Source: JAUVKA01 sp964465145 (GTDB lineage Bacteria > Bacteroidota > Bacteroidia > Bacteroidales > UBA12481). Taken from it: a stretch of DNA of 64,000 bases. Of this stretch, positions 26,344 through 35,985 are shown piece after piece (the first letter of the stretch is position 1; every line of letters begins with the position of its first letter). The translations under genes were made by a program, and so were the position numbers. The stretch covers positions 11,375 to 75,374 of the forward strand of contig CAYXJR010000009.1 in NCBI GenBank assembly GCA_964465145.1, written 5' to 3'. Under the pieces are notes generated by a model. It worked only from the letters and a program-made list of their open reading frames with translations, did not search any database and was not told where the DNA came from.

Positions 26344-27987
26344 CTATTCCACTTTTGGTTTTACAAAATTAAACTCTTTTACATCAAACAATCCACGGTC
26401 GCCAATTTTGAGCTCAGGAATAACCAGAAGCGCCATAAACGACAGGGTCATAAACGGAGCGCTAAGGCAGGAACCCAGCTCTCTCGCCCTGCCGTTTAAT
26501 TCCTGGTATTTTTTACCTACCCATTCTGCTCCCTGACTGCTCATGAGGCCAGCTACCGGCAGGGGTAGAATTCCTGTATCCCTCCCTCCTGAATAACTTA
26601 TACCTCCCTGATTATCAATAATTAAGTTAACCGCTTGAGCCATATCCTCCGTGGATATTCCCATAACAATAATGTTATGGCTATCGTGAGCAACAGAACT
26701 TGCAAGGGCACCCTTTTTCAAGCCCGTTTGCCCTATCCAACCCAAAGCCAGTGGTGAGTCTCTATATCTGTTTACTACGGCTATTCTTATGATATCATTC
26801 TCATTATCAGGCAATACCACTCCTTCTTTAGCTTCAAGGTAATGGATTTCAGATGTAGTAAACAATTCACCATCTACAGCCCCTATTACTCGGTAATTTC
26901 CAGACTGCCCCGGCATCTCAAAATCTTCCTTTTTAACAGAGGCTCTGTTGAACCGGTTAGGGTGGGAGGAATCATTAGTCTCAAATTGTATTTCACCATC
27001 CCTTGAAACACAATTCCCATTGATATAATTATCCCGTACAATGAATTTATTAAGCTGTTTTACCAGGATAAAATCCGCCTTATCACCAGGCTGAAGTTTA
27101 CCAACGTCAAGTTGATAATGATTTATCGGGTTCAGCGAGGCTGCCTGAAGAAGGTCGAAAATACTAAGGCCTTTCTCAAGCCCCCTAACTATTAGCCAAT
27201 CTATATGGTGATCCAGAAGTTCATCCGGGTGGATATCATCACAACAAAGCATTACCTCCCCGGGATACTCAGCTATAAGCGGCCAAAGTGCATCAAAATT
27301 GCGGGCGGCACTGCCCTCCCTGATGAGTATTTTCATTCCCGCCTGGATTTTCCCCCTGGCCTCATCCAGGCTTGTAGCTTCATGGTCGGTACTGATACCT
27401 GCCCCGGCATACTTTTTTAAATCCATACCCATCAGCCCGGGAGCATGACCGTCGATCGGCAGGTTATATTTCCTGAATAAGCTTATTTTCTCTATAACCT
27501 TGGGATCCTTTCTAAGCACACCGGGAAAATCCATCATCTCTCCCAGTCCGACAAACGAATATCTTGATGCCAACTCTTCTAATTCATGCACCCCCAGAAC
27601 TGCCCCCGACTCCTCATGCTCAGTTGCCGGTACACATGATGGAGCAGTATAGTAAATTTTTAATGGTACCCTCGCTGCATCCTCCACCATAAACTTTATC
27701 CCCTCTATCCCCAGGACATTGGCAATCTCGTGAGGATCAGAAACTGTTGCCACAGTTCCAAATCTTACAACCTGCATTGCGAAGCCCGAGGGTACCAGCA
27801 TAGAGCTTTCAATATGAACATGAGCATCTATCAATCCAGGCAAAATGTAGTCATCGTCAATATCAGGTCCTGGCTTTTTGCTTTCCAGCCTGATTACGCT
27901 TACTATAAACTCATCCTGAATCTGAATTTCTCCGAAAAAAAATTGTCGATTCTTAAAATCCGGTATCCAACCCCTGATGATTTTCAT
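26344..27987 (-). CDS. ade: Adenine deaminase
   Basis: 547 residues, amidohydrolase superfamily. Converts adenine to hypoxanthine and ammonia in purine salvage. Metal-binding motifs: GLIDAHVHIESSM (about residues 50-62), DGHAPGLMG and CCDDIHPDEL. The C-terminal ade domain includes GWIGQTGLKKGALASSVAHDSHNI, a well-conserved block of the family. It lies between uvrC (6 bp downstream) and the parS-type palindrome and mnmG upstream. Confidence 0.95.
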   Translation of the reverse strand: MKIIRGWIPDFKNRQFFFGEIQIQDEFIVSVIRLESKKPGPDIDDDYILPGLIDAHVHIESSMLVPSGFAMQVVRFGTVATVSDPHEIANVLGIEGIKFMVEDAARVPLKIYYTAPSCVPATEHEESGAVLGVHELEELASRYSFVGLGEMMDFPGVLRKDPKVIEKISLFRKYNLPIDGHAPGLMGMDLKKYAGAGISTDHEATSLDEARGKIQAGMKILIREGSAARNFDALWPLIAEYPGEVMLCCDDIHPDELLDHHIDWLIVRGLEKGLSIFDLLQAASLNPINHYQLDVGKLQPGDKADFILVKQLNKFIVRDNYINGNCVSRDGEIQFETNDSSHPNRFNRASVKKEDFEMPGQSGNYRVIGAVDGELFTTSEIHYLEAKEGVVLPDNENDIIRIAVVNRYRDSPLALGWIGQTGLKKGALASSVAHDSHNIIVMGISTEDMAQAVNLIIDNQGGISYSGGRDTGILPLPVAGLMSSQGAEWVGKKYQELNGRARELGSCLSAPFMTLSFMALLVIPELKIGDRGLFDVKEFNFVKPKVE

Positions 27988-28055
27988 TGTCGATATATAA
28001 AAAGTGCATTAAAACAGTGGGCTTTAAGATCATTAACCAGAGCTTTGTTTTAATA

Positions 28056-28071
28056 TGTTCCACGTGGAACA
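28056..28071. promoter_or_regulatory. parS-type ParB-binding palindrome
   Basis: TGTTCCACGTGGAACA is a perfect 16-bp palindrome that fits the bacterial parS consensus TGTTNCACGTGAAACA with one symmetrical change. It lies 2 bp after the mnmG stop codon, between mnmG and ade. ParB (Spo0J) proteins load on such sites, usually clustered near the replication origin, to drive chromosome segregation. Confidence 0.8.
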
Positions 28072-28073
28072 CA

Positions 28074-29954
28074 TTACCTTCCAAGTTTAATGAGCAACAC
28101 ACTAATATCTGACGGAGACACTCCAGGAATACGACTTGCCTGTGCAATAGTCTCTGGCCTGACCTTTGAAAGTTTTTCTCTTGCTTCAAAAGTTAAACTT
28201 TTGATTTCGTTGTAATCTATCCAATCTGGAATTTTTAAATACTCCAGTCTGGTAATCTTATCTGCATTACTTCTTTCCCGCTCAATATAACCAGCATATT
28301 TCATTTCAATCTCAGCCGATTCAACAACCTCCCTTCTACGATTTTCTATAGCCTCAATTTTCTCTTTTAGCTCAGGTAAAATCAATTCAATATCTTTTAT
28401 ACTCACCTGCGGCCTAACCACGATGTCTTTCAGCTTAATCTTTTGCTTTATTTCTGGTGTCCCCAATTGTGCCAACATTTCATTTACTTCACCCGGCTTG
28501 ACAGATTTTGTGGTAAAATAATCCAATATACCCCTCCTCGCCTTTGTTTTAGAATCCAAAACCCTCATTCTTTCATCATCAGCCAGTCCAATATTATGAC
28601 TTATTGGAGTTAGTCTGCTATCTGCATTATCCTGCCGTAGAAGTATCCTGTACTCAGCTCTGGAGGTAAACATCCTATAAGGTTCATCCACACCCTTTGT
28701 TACAAGGTCGTCGATCAAAACCCCTATATACGCCTCGTCTCTTTTCAATGTGAATTCCTCTTTATCCCTTACCCTTAAATGAGCGTTAATACCAGCTATC
28801 AATCCTTGCGCCCCTGCTTCTTCATAACCTGTTGTACCGTTTATCTGACCGGCAAAATAAAGGTTCTCCACAATTTTAGTTTCCATGCTGACCTTTAGCT
28901 GAAGTGGGTCAAAATAATCATATTCGATGGCGTATCCCGGCCTGAACATTTTAACTTTTTCGAATCCTTCAATTTGCCTCAATCCCTTCAGTTGAATTTC
29001 CCAGTCAAGACTGCTTGCAAAACCATTTACATAATACTCTACTGTATCTATTCCCTCTGGTTCAACAAACAATTGGTGCTGCGTTTTATCGGCAAAGGTT
29101 ATTAACTTCGACTCAATACTCGGACAATACCTTGGTCCGGTGCTCTTTATTGTTCCATCAAACATAGGTGAATCTTCAAAGCCAGTTCTAAGAATATCAT
29201 GTACTTTCTGTGAAGTATGAGCAATAAAACATGGAAGGGATTTCTTCATATTAACCTCCTCGTGCCTGAATGAAAATGGCACAACCTCCTCATCTCCTAC
29301 CTGTTTAGCTAATTTATCAAAATCAATAGTTCTTCCATCCAACCTTGGGGGCGTTCCGGTTTTCATCCTGCCGGTGTTAAATCCCAAATCGTAAATCTGA
29401 TTACTAAGTCCACCCACACCAGGATCTCCAGCCCTCCCTCCTTTTATTTTAATCTGCCCTATATGCATAAGTCCATTGAGAAAGGTTCCATTTGTAAGGA
29501 TAATTGTTCTTCCATAAAACTTTATTCCCAAACCTGTAAGCACTCCAACAACCCTTTTCTCTCCCTCAATAATTAATTCTTTAACCGTGTCCTGCCAAAA
29601 ATCCACCCCAGGTATTTTTTCCAATACCGAGCGCCACGCCTGACTGAACATCATCCTGTCACACTGGGCCCTTGGACTCCACATTGCAGGCCCCTTTGAC
29701 TTGTTCAGCATTCTGAACTGTATCATACTATGGTCAGTAACAATGCCACTATACCCACCCATTGCATCTATTTCTTTAACTATCTGGCCTTTTGCAATTC
29801 CTCCCATAGCCGGATTGCACGACATCTGGGCGATCTTGTTCATGTCCATGGTTATCAGCAAAACAGAAGACCCCAGGTTTGCCGCCGCTGCTGCCGCCTC
29901 GCTCCCGGCATGACCAGCCCCTACCACTATCACATCATATTTTGATTTCATCAT
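28074..29954 (-). CDS. mnmG: tRNA uridine-5-carboxymethylaminomethyl modification enzyme MnmG
   Basis: 626 residues. FAD protein that, with MnmE, adds the carboxymethylaminomethyl group to U34 of several tRNAs. The N-terminal dinucleotide-binding loop VVGAGHAGSEAA, the active region SCNPAMGGIAKG and GTFLNGLMHIG, GPRYCPSIE and the FAD-binding TTGYEEAGAQGL are all present, as is the C-terminal helical domain that contacts MnmE. The ATG at 29951 is an equally good start (one residue shorter). mnmG is next to the origin in several bacteria, consistent with the parS palindrome at its 3' end. Confidence 0.97.
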   Translation of the reverse strand: MMKSKYDVIVVGAGHAGSEAAAAAANLGSSVLLITMDMNKIAQMSCNPAMGGIAKGQIVKEIDAMGGYSGIVTDHSMIQFRMLNKSKGPAMWSPRAQCDRMMFSQAWRSVLEKIPGVDFWQDTVKELIIEGEKRVVGVLTGLGIKFYGRTIILTNGTFLNGLMHIGQIKIKGGRAGDPGVGGLSNQIYDLGFNTGRMKTGTPPRLDGRTIDFDKLAKQVGDEEVVPFSFRHEEVNMKKSLPCFIAHTSQKVHDILRTGFEDSPMFDGTIKSTGPRYCPSIESKLITFADKTQHQLFVEPEGIDTVEYYVNGFASSLDWEIQLKGLRQIEGFEKVKMFRPGYAIEYDYFDPLQLKVSMETKIVENLYFAGQINGTTGYEEAGAQGLIAGINAHLRVRDKEEFTLKRDEAYIGVLIDDLVTKGVDEPYRMFTSRAEYRILLRQDNADSRLTPISHNIGLADDERMRVLDSKTKARRGILDYFTTKSVKPGEVNEMLAQLGTPEIKQKIKLKDIVVRPQVSIKDIELILPELKEKIEAIENRRREVVESAEIEMKYAGYIERERSNADKITRLEYLKIPDWIDYNEIKSLTFEAREKLSKVRPETIAQASRIPGVSPSDISVLLIKLGR

Positions 29955-30226
29955 TCTTTCACTTTTTGTAAATTCTCGCTCACTTCATTTACTTGAAGTT
30001 TTAGTTTAAACAAGCATTTTTTTTTAATGTGCCACATATTTACCTCAATTGTTCCTACAAAGTTAGATGCTTTCTTCTATATCAGTTGATCTTAGAAATT
30101 CAATATTAATTTACATATATTGATAATAATCGGTCTGTTTCTTTGTTAACTCCTGATTATATGAGAATTACACCGGGCTCTTAAATTTAAATTATCTCAC
30201 ATGTTCTAAACATAATTTATATCCGT
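29955..30226. other. AT-rich intergenic region upstream of mnmG
   Basis: About 270 bp of AT-rich DNA between the ybeY terminator and mnmG. It must hold the mnmG promoter. No gene, RNA or repeat was recognised. Confidence 0.5.
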
Positions 30227-30249
30227 AAAAAAAAGCCCTAAAAAGGGCT
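30227..30249 (-). terminator. Rho-independent terminator after ybeY
   Basis: On the minus strand an AGCCCT/AGGGCT stem (30244-30249 with 30234-30239) closed by a short T-rich loop is followed by eight Ts. It lies about 25 bp past the ybeY stop and ends the long minus-strand run that starts with the flippase or TPR gene. Confidence 0.8.
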
Positions 30250-30274
30250 AAAAACCTATAAATACACACTTGTC

Positions 30275-30697
30275 TCAAATACCCTTAACCATTTGAATAA
30301 ATTCGTCTTCATTTTCACGCATGATCCTCAATTCCGGTTCAGACCCATCATTAAATCCCAGGAGATGAAGAAAACCGTGACCGCAGACCCTGATGAATTC
30401 ATCCTCCAATTCTACCTCCAATTTCTCTGCATTTTCTTCCATCCTATCCCGGCTCATAAAAATATCTCCTGATACTAATTCATCCTCACAGAAATTAAAA
30501 GTTATAACATCCGTAAAATAATCATGGTCAAGGTATTTTTTATTCATGTCTATCAAATACTCGTCACTACAATAAATGAAATTAATATTGCCTGTCTTTT
30601 TACCATAACGAGAACAAAAAGTGTCGATAGAATTAATAATTTTCTTCTGTTCCAGTGCAGGTATTTCCCTATCCTCTTTATGAAAGTAAACACTCAT
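30275..30697 (-). CDS. ybeY: Endoribonuclease YbeY (16S rRNA maturation/quality control)
   Basis: 140 residues, UPF0054 family. Zinc-dependent endonuclease in rRNA 3'-end processing. The motif is CGHGFLHLLGFND (about residues 107-119): the first two His of HGxxHLxGxDH are kept, but the third position reads N-D rather than D-H, a variation seen often in this phylum. DHDYFTDVITFNF earlier in the protein is also characteristic. The gene starts 2 bp after the stop of the DUF4175-like gene and is followed by a strong terminator. Confidence 0.93.
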   Translation of the reverse strand: MSVYFHKEDREIPALEQKKIINSIDTFCSRYGKKTGNINFIYCSDEYLIDMNKKYLDHDYFTDVITFNFCEDELVSGDIFMSRDRMEENAEKLEVELEDEFIRVCGHGFLHLLGFNDGSEPELRIMRENEDEFIQMVKGI

Positions 30698-30699
30698 TT

Positions 30700-33600
30700 C
30701 TAATTCTTTTGTTTTTCCAGCTGTTCCAGATAGTCAAAATATTTTTTTCTGTAAAACTCCTTTAATTTAATATCACGGTACCTCATCAGTTCCAGGGTTC
30801 GCTTTTTTTCCTGTTCAAATTCTTTCCAAACCTTTTCATCAGGTGGCTTTATTGTTCCGCTGAACTCAGTAGCTTCCCTTTTATTTTCGAGCTCTCTCTC
30901 TATCTCAGCCTGCTCGGCCTCAAGAAGTTTAGTCTCAATCAACTTCTCCCTTCTTATAGTATTATCACCAAGTCTCTTGTAAATAATATCCTTCTCCACC
31001 TCTTCCATCATTTTCTGTACCTCATTCAGTTTGCCTTTCGCTGGTTCGCCTAACTCACCACTATTTTGCAGTTTCTCAAGAGCCTGCCGCATCATCTCTC
31101 TGTCGGCCAGCATTTTTGCTAGTTCCTTATTGTTTTGTTTTCCTTGATTTCCGCTTTTCATTTTTTGGATCATGCCCTGAAGCTGCTGTTTGAGTGACTC
31201 TTGTTGCTGCCTCATTTCGCCAACTTTCTCCTTCCCGGATTTTGGTTTACTATCAGTAAATGGGCTTTTCCCCTCCCCTGATCCGCCTTTGTTCTCCTGG
31301 CTTTGTATTATCTCATCTAACCTAATTGCTAATTCATTTGCCCCCGTCATGATATTCTGTTGTTCAATTCTCACCTGCCGTTGGCTTCCTTCCTGGAATG
31401 ACTTCAATAGGTTATCGAGAGATGTTTCCACGTGAAACATCTCCTTATTCAAAAGTTTTGCAATAGAAGGCTGTTTGTATCCAAGGCTTACAAGTGAATC
31501 TCTAATCACTGAATACTTCTCCTTCAGTTCCCTTTCCTCAACTCCAGTTTTGGAGTATTCAGGATTGCTTGAATTTACCCTGTCTAAAACGCCTATTAAT
31601 TCCTCCTGTTTAAAACTGAAGTCATTCAATTCACGTGCCAGTTGACGCAATAACTCCAAATCAATCAAATCCTGTTCACCTCCATTCGACTGCATCATTT
31701 CCTTCATTTTTTTACCCAGGTCTTTCATTTTTTCCGAAGCGGAATCCTTATTTTCCTTTTTTCCCTTTTTGCTTCTTTCGCTTTGGTTCATCTCTTCCAT
31801 CTCCGCGCCGATTTTTTCTCTTTCCTCCTCAAACCCTTCCATCTTCATTGGTTCATTAAGTTCCTGGTTTTTCTCCAATTGTTCCTTATAATTTTCGTTC
31901 AACTCATTAAATTCCTCTTGCATGTTTTCTAATGCATCAGCATCTTTTTCGGTATCCATCTTGTGCAGCTGCTCCGACATTTTTTCCAACTCATTAGCCG
32001 TGCGTAATGTTTCTTTTTCTATCTCGTAACGTTTCAATAGTTCCCTGCTTACATCCAATTGCCTTTCAAGATTCTCAAGATTTATATCAATTTCTTCAAG
32101 TTTCTCAAGTTGTTTACCCTTGTTCATTTCCTCTGCCAGCTCTTCAAAATCTTTCAACAATTGCCTTAATTCATCATCCATTACCTTTTCAAGCAATTCC
32201 TGTATCTCTTTCTGCTTTCGAATCAACCGCTCACTATCTATATCAAATTTATCCTGCTCTGCTCCTTTGATCAGGTTTTCTTCTTTGATGTTATTCACCA
32301 TTTCCTCTAAGAGCTTTTGCATTTCATCCATCTCCTTAAGCTTGCTTTTCATCTCCCAGTCTTCCTTATCAGCCATCAATTGCGATTTTTTCAGATCATC
32401 GACCTTGCTTTTCATTTGCTCCGCTATATTCAATCCTTCTGTTATTTTATCTTCTATTCTATTGGCTCTTTCTTTATTTTGCTCTACAATCTCAGCATAG
32501 GTAAGATTGCGATAGCTCAATTTCCGGCTATCGGTTCTTTTGGGCCCATTTACACCATCGTTATCCCAAACAGAAAAATAGTAATACAACTGTTCGCCTT
32601 CCAGCCCCAATTCCGCCATATCCCTGGCATGGTAAAAACGCATGCTGGTTCCCTTTTTGTTTATTAAAAGCTCATCATTCACCAGCTTTGTCCCATCCAC
32701 TTTCTCGACATTAAATTCCAACCTGGTAAATCCATAATCATCTGAAATAAATCCCTGGAAATATATTTGGGTTTCCATCAGTGAATCCCTTAGTTCATTA
32801 ACCTCCATTTCTGCAAATAAATCTGGCCTTACTCTGATATTAAAGCCTATTTCAGGCCGTTCGTCAGTATCGCTGTTAGCAAGAACGGCTTTGTATTTGC
32901 CACTTGCCATTATTCTTTTCTCTCCAGAAAAATTATTTTCCCTTTTTTTAGTTTTCAGAGTATCAGATGTAAAATATATAGTCACCCAATCAGTAAAAAT
33001 TGCATTAAATGTCCAGATTACTTTTGACCCGGCAGGAAGGTCAAGGTCACCTTCATTATTTAAAACTATCCCTTCTATATTTGTGTAAGCCGGAGGGAAG
33101 GATTGCACGGTAAACTGAACTAATTCTGGTATTGGGATTACATTTATCTCATATGGCCCGCTAATTGCTCCCTGGAATTGAAAGCGGAATATGACCGGCG
33201 CATTAACAGCTTTTATCGTGTATGATAAGGTTCCGTCTTCATTATTCTCCATCTTCTCTCTATTCTGGTCCAGCCTCATATACACCGGCTCTTCTCCGGG
33301 ATTAAAGAGAGGCTTAACGCGAACTTCCATATCTCTGCCCAAAGCGACTACAAGGCTATCGTTCAAAATCTTGTATTCGTAAACCGGTGGGACATCAAAC
33401 TCCTTCTTGTAATTAACGGTGCGGGCATATCCCTCTTTGACAAAATCTGGCCAGGCATAATAGATCAGGCTCCCGACAAGCAAAACAACAAGCAAAAAAG
33501 GTACATATCTAACAAGTTTTCTCATAGGAACAGCACGATCAAACCTGTACCATTTAATCCTATCAGCCTTATCTTCAATGCTGGCCAACAATAATGAATT

Positions 33601-33978
33601 ATCCTCTCTGCTTTTATACTCTTCGGCCAGTTCCAGCATGTTCAGAAGAGTATCTTTCATCTCACCAAAATGGGAGGATACGATCTTTTCAGCCCTTTTA
33701 TAATTCAATCTCCTGCCAACACCCAGAAATTGTAAAAACGGGACTATAATCAACCAAACAGCCATTCCCAACATGCTTGTACCAAGCAGCCAGAATACCA
33801 CAGTACGCCATCCCGCGTTCAGCTTTAGTCCCTGATTTCCCACTATCAGAATCCCAACCACACCGATGAATACCAGTATGCTCAGAAGTATACCCTGTAA
33901 GGTTTTGTTCAGGTAATACTTTCTGATAAATACCCTTAACTGCAACAGTACCTGTTTATATGATACCGATTCTACCAT
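30700..33978 (-). CDS. Very large DUF4175-like membrane/coiled-coil protein
   Basis: 1092 residues. The N terminus has two membrane helices (about 24-45 and 57-80) and a third near 152-170. A beta-rich presumably periplasmic segment (about 190-490) follows, then several hundred residues of charged, Glu/Lys/Gln-rich coiled coil (about 500-1080; EMNQSERSKKGKKENKDSA, ENKGGSGEGKSPFTDS). This matches the Bacteroidota DUF4175 family; function is unknown. It is tightly packed between the EnvC-like gene (6 bp) and ybeY (2 bp), an arrangement seen in related genomes. A parS-like dyad lies inside the coding sequence at 31419-31443. Confidence 0.8.
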   Translation of the reverse strand: MVESVSYKQVLLQLRVFIRKYYLNKTLQGILLSILVFIGVVGILIVGNQGLKLNAGWRTVVFWLLGTSMLGMAVWLIIVPFLQFLGVGRRLNYKRAEKIVSSHFGEMKDTLLNMLELAEEYKSREDNSLLLASIEDKADRIKWYRFDRAVPMRKLVRYVPFLLVVLLVGSLIYYAWPDFVKEGYARTVNYKKEFDVPPVYEYKILNDSLVVALGRDMEVRVKPLFNPGEEPVYMRLDQNREKMENNEDGTLSYTIKAVNAPVIFRFQFQGAISGPYEINVIPIPELVQFTVQSFPPAYTNIEGIVLNNEGDLDLPAGSKVIWTFNAIFTDWVTIYFTSDTLKTKKRENNFSGEKRIMASGKYKAVLANSDTDERPEIGFNIRVRPDLFAEMEVNELRDSLMETQIYFQGFISDDYGFTRLEFNVEKVDGTKLVNDELLINKKGTSMRFYHARDMAELGLEGEQLYYYFSVWDNDGVNGPKRTDSRKLSYRNLTYAEIVEQNKERANRIEDKITEGLNIAEQMKSKVDDLKKSQLMADKEDWEMKSKLKEMDEMQKLLEEMVNNIKEENLIKGAEQDKFDIDSERLIRKQKEIQELLEKVMDDELRQLLKDFEELAEEMNKGKQLEKLEEIDINLENLERQLDVSRELLKRYEIEKETLRTANELEKMSEQLHKMDTEKDADALENMQEEFNELNENYKEQLEKNQELNEPMKMEGFEEEREKIGAEMEEMNQSERSKKGKKENKDSASEKMKDLGKKMKEMMQSNGGEQDLIDLELLRQLARELNDFSFKQEELIGVLDRVNSSNPEYSKTGVEERELKEKYSVIRDSLVSLGYKQPSIAKLLNKEMFHVETSLDNLLKSFQEGSQRQVRIEQQNIMTGANELAIRLDEIIQSQENKGGSGEGKSPFTDSKPKSGKEKVGEMRQQQESLKQQLQGMIQKMKSGNQGKQNNKELAKMLADREMMRQALEKLQNSGELGEPAKGKLNEVQKMMEEVEKDIIYKRLGDNTIRREKLIETKLLEAEQAEIERELENKREATEFSGTIKPPDEKVWKEFEQEKKRTLELMRYRDIKLKEFYRKKYFDYLEQLEKQKN
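31419..31443. promoter_or_regulatory. parS-like dyad with one extra central base, inside a coding region
   Basis: GAGATGTTTC, a central CACGT, then the exact reverse complement GAAACATCTC: 10-bp arms. Compared with parS (TGTTTC-ACGT-GAAACA) the half-sites are perfect but the centre has one additional C. It encodes EMFHVETSL within the DUF4175-like protein. Whether ParB tolerates the spacing change is unknown. Confidence 0.4.
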
Positions 33979-33984
33979 TTTCTT

Positions 33985-35196
33985 TTATTTAGCCAACCAC
34001 ATTTCCGGATCCATTCGTTCTATACCCTTATAAACTTCAAAATGCAATTGCGAGCTGGTTTCGTTTGGTCCGGCAAAAGCCCTTCCTAAATTTTGTTTTA
34101 TTTCAACCTGCTCTCCCTTTTTTACACTAACATCAACAAGTCCCTGGTAAACCGTAAAATACTCTCCATGCTGGATAATTATTGCAATGTTAGCACCCGG
34201 AACCTGAAAAATATTTTTAACTGTTCCCTTAAACACCGCCCTGATAGGCTCAGATCTGTCAGTCGTCATATTGACCCCCGGATTATTGACATCAACTTTT
34301 TTAAGTACTGCATGTTTATGTTTGCCAAATCTTTCTGTGATAACCCCTCTTTCAATCGGCCAGGGTAAACGGCCCTTGTTCTGTGTGAAATCATCTGAAA
34401 CGATTTTCATTTCTGGTGTAAGGTTTACTCTTCCAGCACCTGCATCACCCCCCATTGCTTCATCCAGAATTTTTTGTATTTCTTTTTCTATCTGATCGTA
34501 TACCTTCTTTTTGTCATTAAGTTCCTGCCTCAATTGCCTTTCCCGGCTTCCCAGCTCTTTTGCGTACCTATTTTGGGTCTCCTTTTCGTTATTGAGCTGA
34601 GCCACTTCTTGTTGGCTTTTAATTAAAAGTTCTTTCTGTTCCAGCCTTGCCGCTTCCAGCCTGCTCACCTCTGTTTGCAGCTGAAGGGTTTTTTCCTGTA
34701 TTTTTCCAGCCTGTTCCCTCCTGAACTGGCCATATTGCTGAAGGTATTTTAGCCGTTTGTATGCCTGGTTAAAATCCCTTGCAGCGAGAATATATTGAAC
34801 TTTATCATAAGAATTATTCGTCAGATAGGCCCTGTATATCATTCGTGCATAATCTTCCTTTAGTCCACCTATTTCCTTTTCCAGCAGTTTTACCTCTTTT
34901 TCATTGTTACTGATGTTCCGTTCCAGATAGCTTAATTCTCCCCGAAGATTACCCACCACATTTTCCCTTGACCTAATTTGCTTACTCAACAAATTAAGCT
35001 GATTCATTTTATCCTTGCGGCTGGCGGCAGTTTGCTGCAAGAGTTTCTCTGTGTACTCTATTTCTTCCATCTGCTTCAGCCTCTCATTTCTCAAGTCTTC
35101 CAGATCCTGCGCTTGAAGAGTAAGGCCCAAAAAGCCGATAAACACAAAACAGATTACATGTTTGACAATACGTATATGCCAAAAGCCTAGAACCAT
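33985..35196 (-). CDS. EnvC-like murein hydrolase activator: coiled coil plus degenerate LytM (M23) domain
   Basis: 403 residues. A signal peptide (about 12-29, ending LTLQAQ) is followed by a long coiled coil (about 30-265) and a C-terminal LytM fold (about 285-403). The M23 zinc ligands are mostly lost. Where HxxxD should stand the sequence reads NPGVNMTT, and the HxH region YAHLS reads YQGLV; only the last His (QLHFEVYKG) remains. It is therefore probably an inactive activator of amidases, as E. coli EnvC is, and not a peptidase. It overlaps the DUF4292 gene by 10 bp and precedes the DUF4175-like gene by 6 bp, a conserved envelope-biogenesis cluster. Confidence 0.88.
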   Translation of the reverse strand: MVLGFWHIRIVKHVICFVFIGFLGLTLQAQDLEDLRNERLKQMEEIEYTEKLLQQTAASRKDKMNQLNLLSKQIRSRENVVGNLRGELSYLERNISNNEKEVKLLEKEIGGLKEDYARMIYRAYLTNNSYDKVQYILAARDFNQAYKRLKYLQQYGQFRREQAGKIQEKTLQLQTEVSRLEAARLEQKELLIKSQQEVAQLNNEKETQNRYAKELGSRERQLRQELNDKKKVYDQIEKEIQKILDEAMGGDAGAGRVNLTPEMKIVSDDFTQNKGRLPWPIERGVITERFGKHKHAVLKKVDVNNPGVNMTTDRSEPIRAVFKGTVKNIFQVPGANIAIIIQHGEYFTVYQGLVDVSVKKGEQVEIKQNLGRAFAGPNETSSQLHFEVYKGIERMDPEMWLAK

Positions 35197-35984
35197 TGAA
35201 AAGGGAATTTTAACGCTTCATTAATTTTTACCTGCTGTATCTTCAAGTTCATGTCCAGGATTGACTGAGAGTCTAGCGCCTTCAACAAAAGATTTTTACC
35301 CAGGCCCATATTTTCTCCAGCATCCTCCTGATACATTATTTCCAACATCCACTCGTTATCCTCCGGAACAAGCCGGGCCCCCATAAGCTGCCCATTCTTT
35401 TTATCAATGATGAATTGTGGCAAAAAACCAAAGGTAGCAACATCATTTCTTTGATTTTTATTTTCAAAATTCGGAACCAACAACACTTTATTTCCATCAT
35501 CTCTTTTCAAAAAAGATTTAAGCATGGATTTATCACTGTTCCCCGGGTAAAACAACCTCCTTGTCATTATATTCTGAAAGGCAATAAAATCCAATGGATA
35601 TCCAATCATTTTACTCATATCCCTCCATGTTCCTTTTTCTTTTATTTGTCCCATTTTTGATATTATCCATACACTATCCCGCTTTGCCACCATCCTTGCC
35701 ACCTCAATGCCAAGCATGGCCCTCACAGAAACCCATAATATTTCATTTTTCTGATTCCTGTATGTGATATTCAGTGCATAGTTCTTGCCAGATAACTCTG
35801 CCTTTGTGCTGAACTTTATCTCAACATTTTGATATTCAAGCTCCTGCCCTGCGGTTCTTTGCAATAATCCTTCGCTCCCTATGTTTTGTACTTCTTTTTT
35901 AACCATCGACTTTTTACCACGGCATGCATCAAATCCCAAAATTAAAACAAGAATAACACACCCATAAATAATCTTTCTTCCCAT
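35187..35984 (-). CDS. DUF4292 lipoprotein
   Basis: 265 residues with a lipoprotein signal (lipobox LGFDAC, Cys21). The body matches DUF4292 (PF14125), a Bacteroidota family with a likely LolB/LolA-like beta fold: VEIKFSTKAEL, EILWVSVRAMLGIEVARM, RDSVWIISKMGQ and LDFIAFQNIM are typical blocks. Outer- or inner-membrane leaflet and function are not known; a role in envelope assembly is suggested by the EnvC-like gene it overlaps and the TPR gene 1 bp upstream. Confidence 0.85.
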   Translation of the reverse strand: MGRKIIYGCVILVLILGFDACRGKKSMVKKEVQNIGSEGLLQRTAGQELEYQNVEIKFSTKAELSGKNYALNITYRNQKNEILWVSVRAMLGIEVARMVAKRDSVWIISKMGQIKEKGTWRDMSKMIGYPLDFIAFQNIMTRRLFYPGNSDKSMLKSFLKRDDGNKVLLVPNFENKNQRNDVATFGFLPQFIIDKKNGQLMGARLVPEDNEWMLEIMYQEDAGENMGLGKNLLLKALDSQSILDMNLKIQQVKINEALKFPFQWF

Positions 35985-35985
35985 C

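Noticed and set aside
32120..32667. Plus-strand Ser/Phe-rich frames over the DUF4175-like gene
   Set aside because: They mirror the coiled-coil codon bias of the minus-strand gene.
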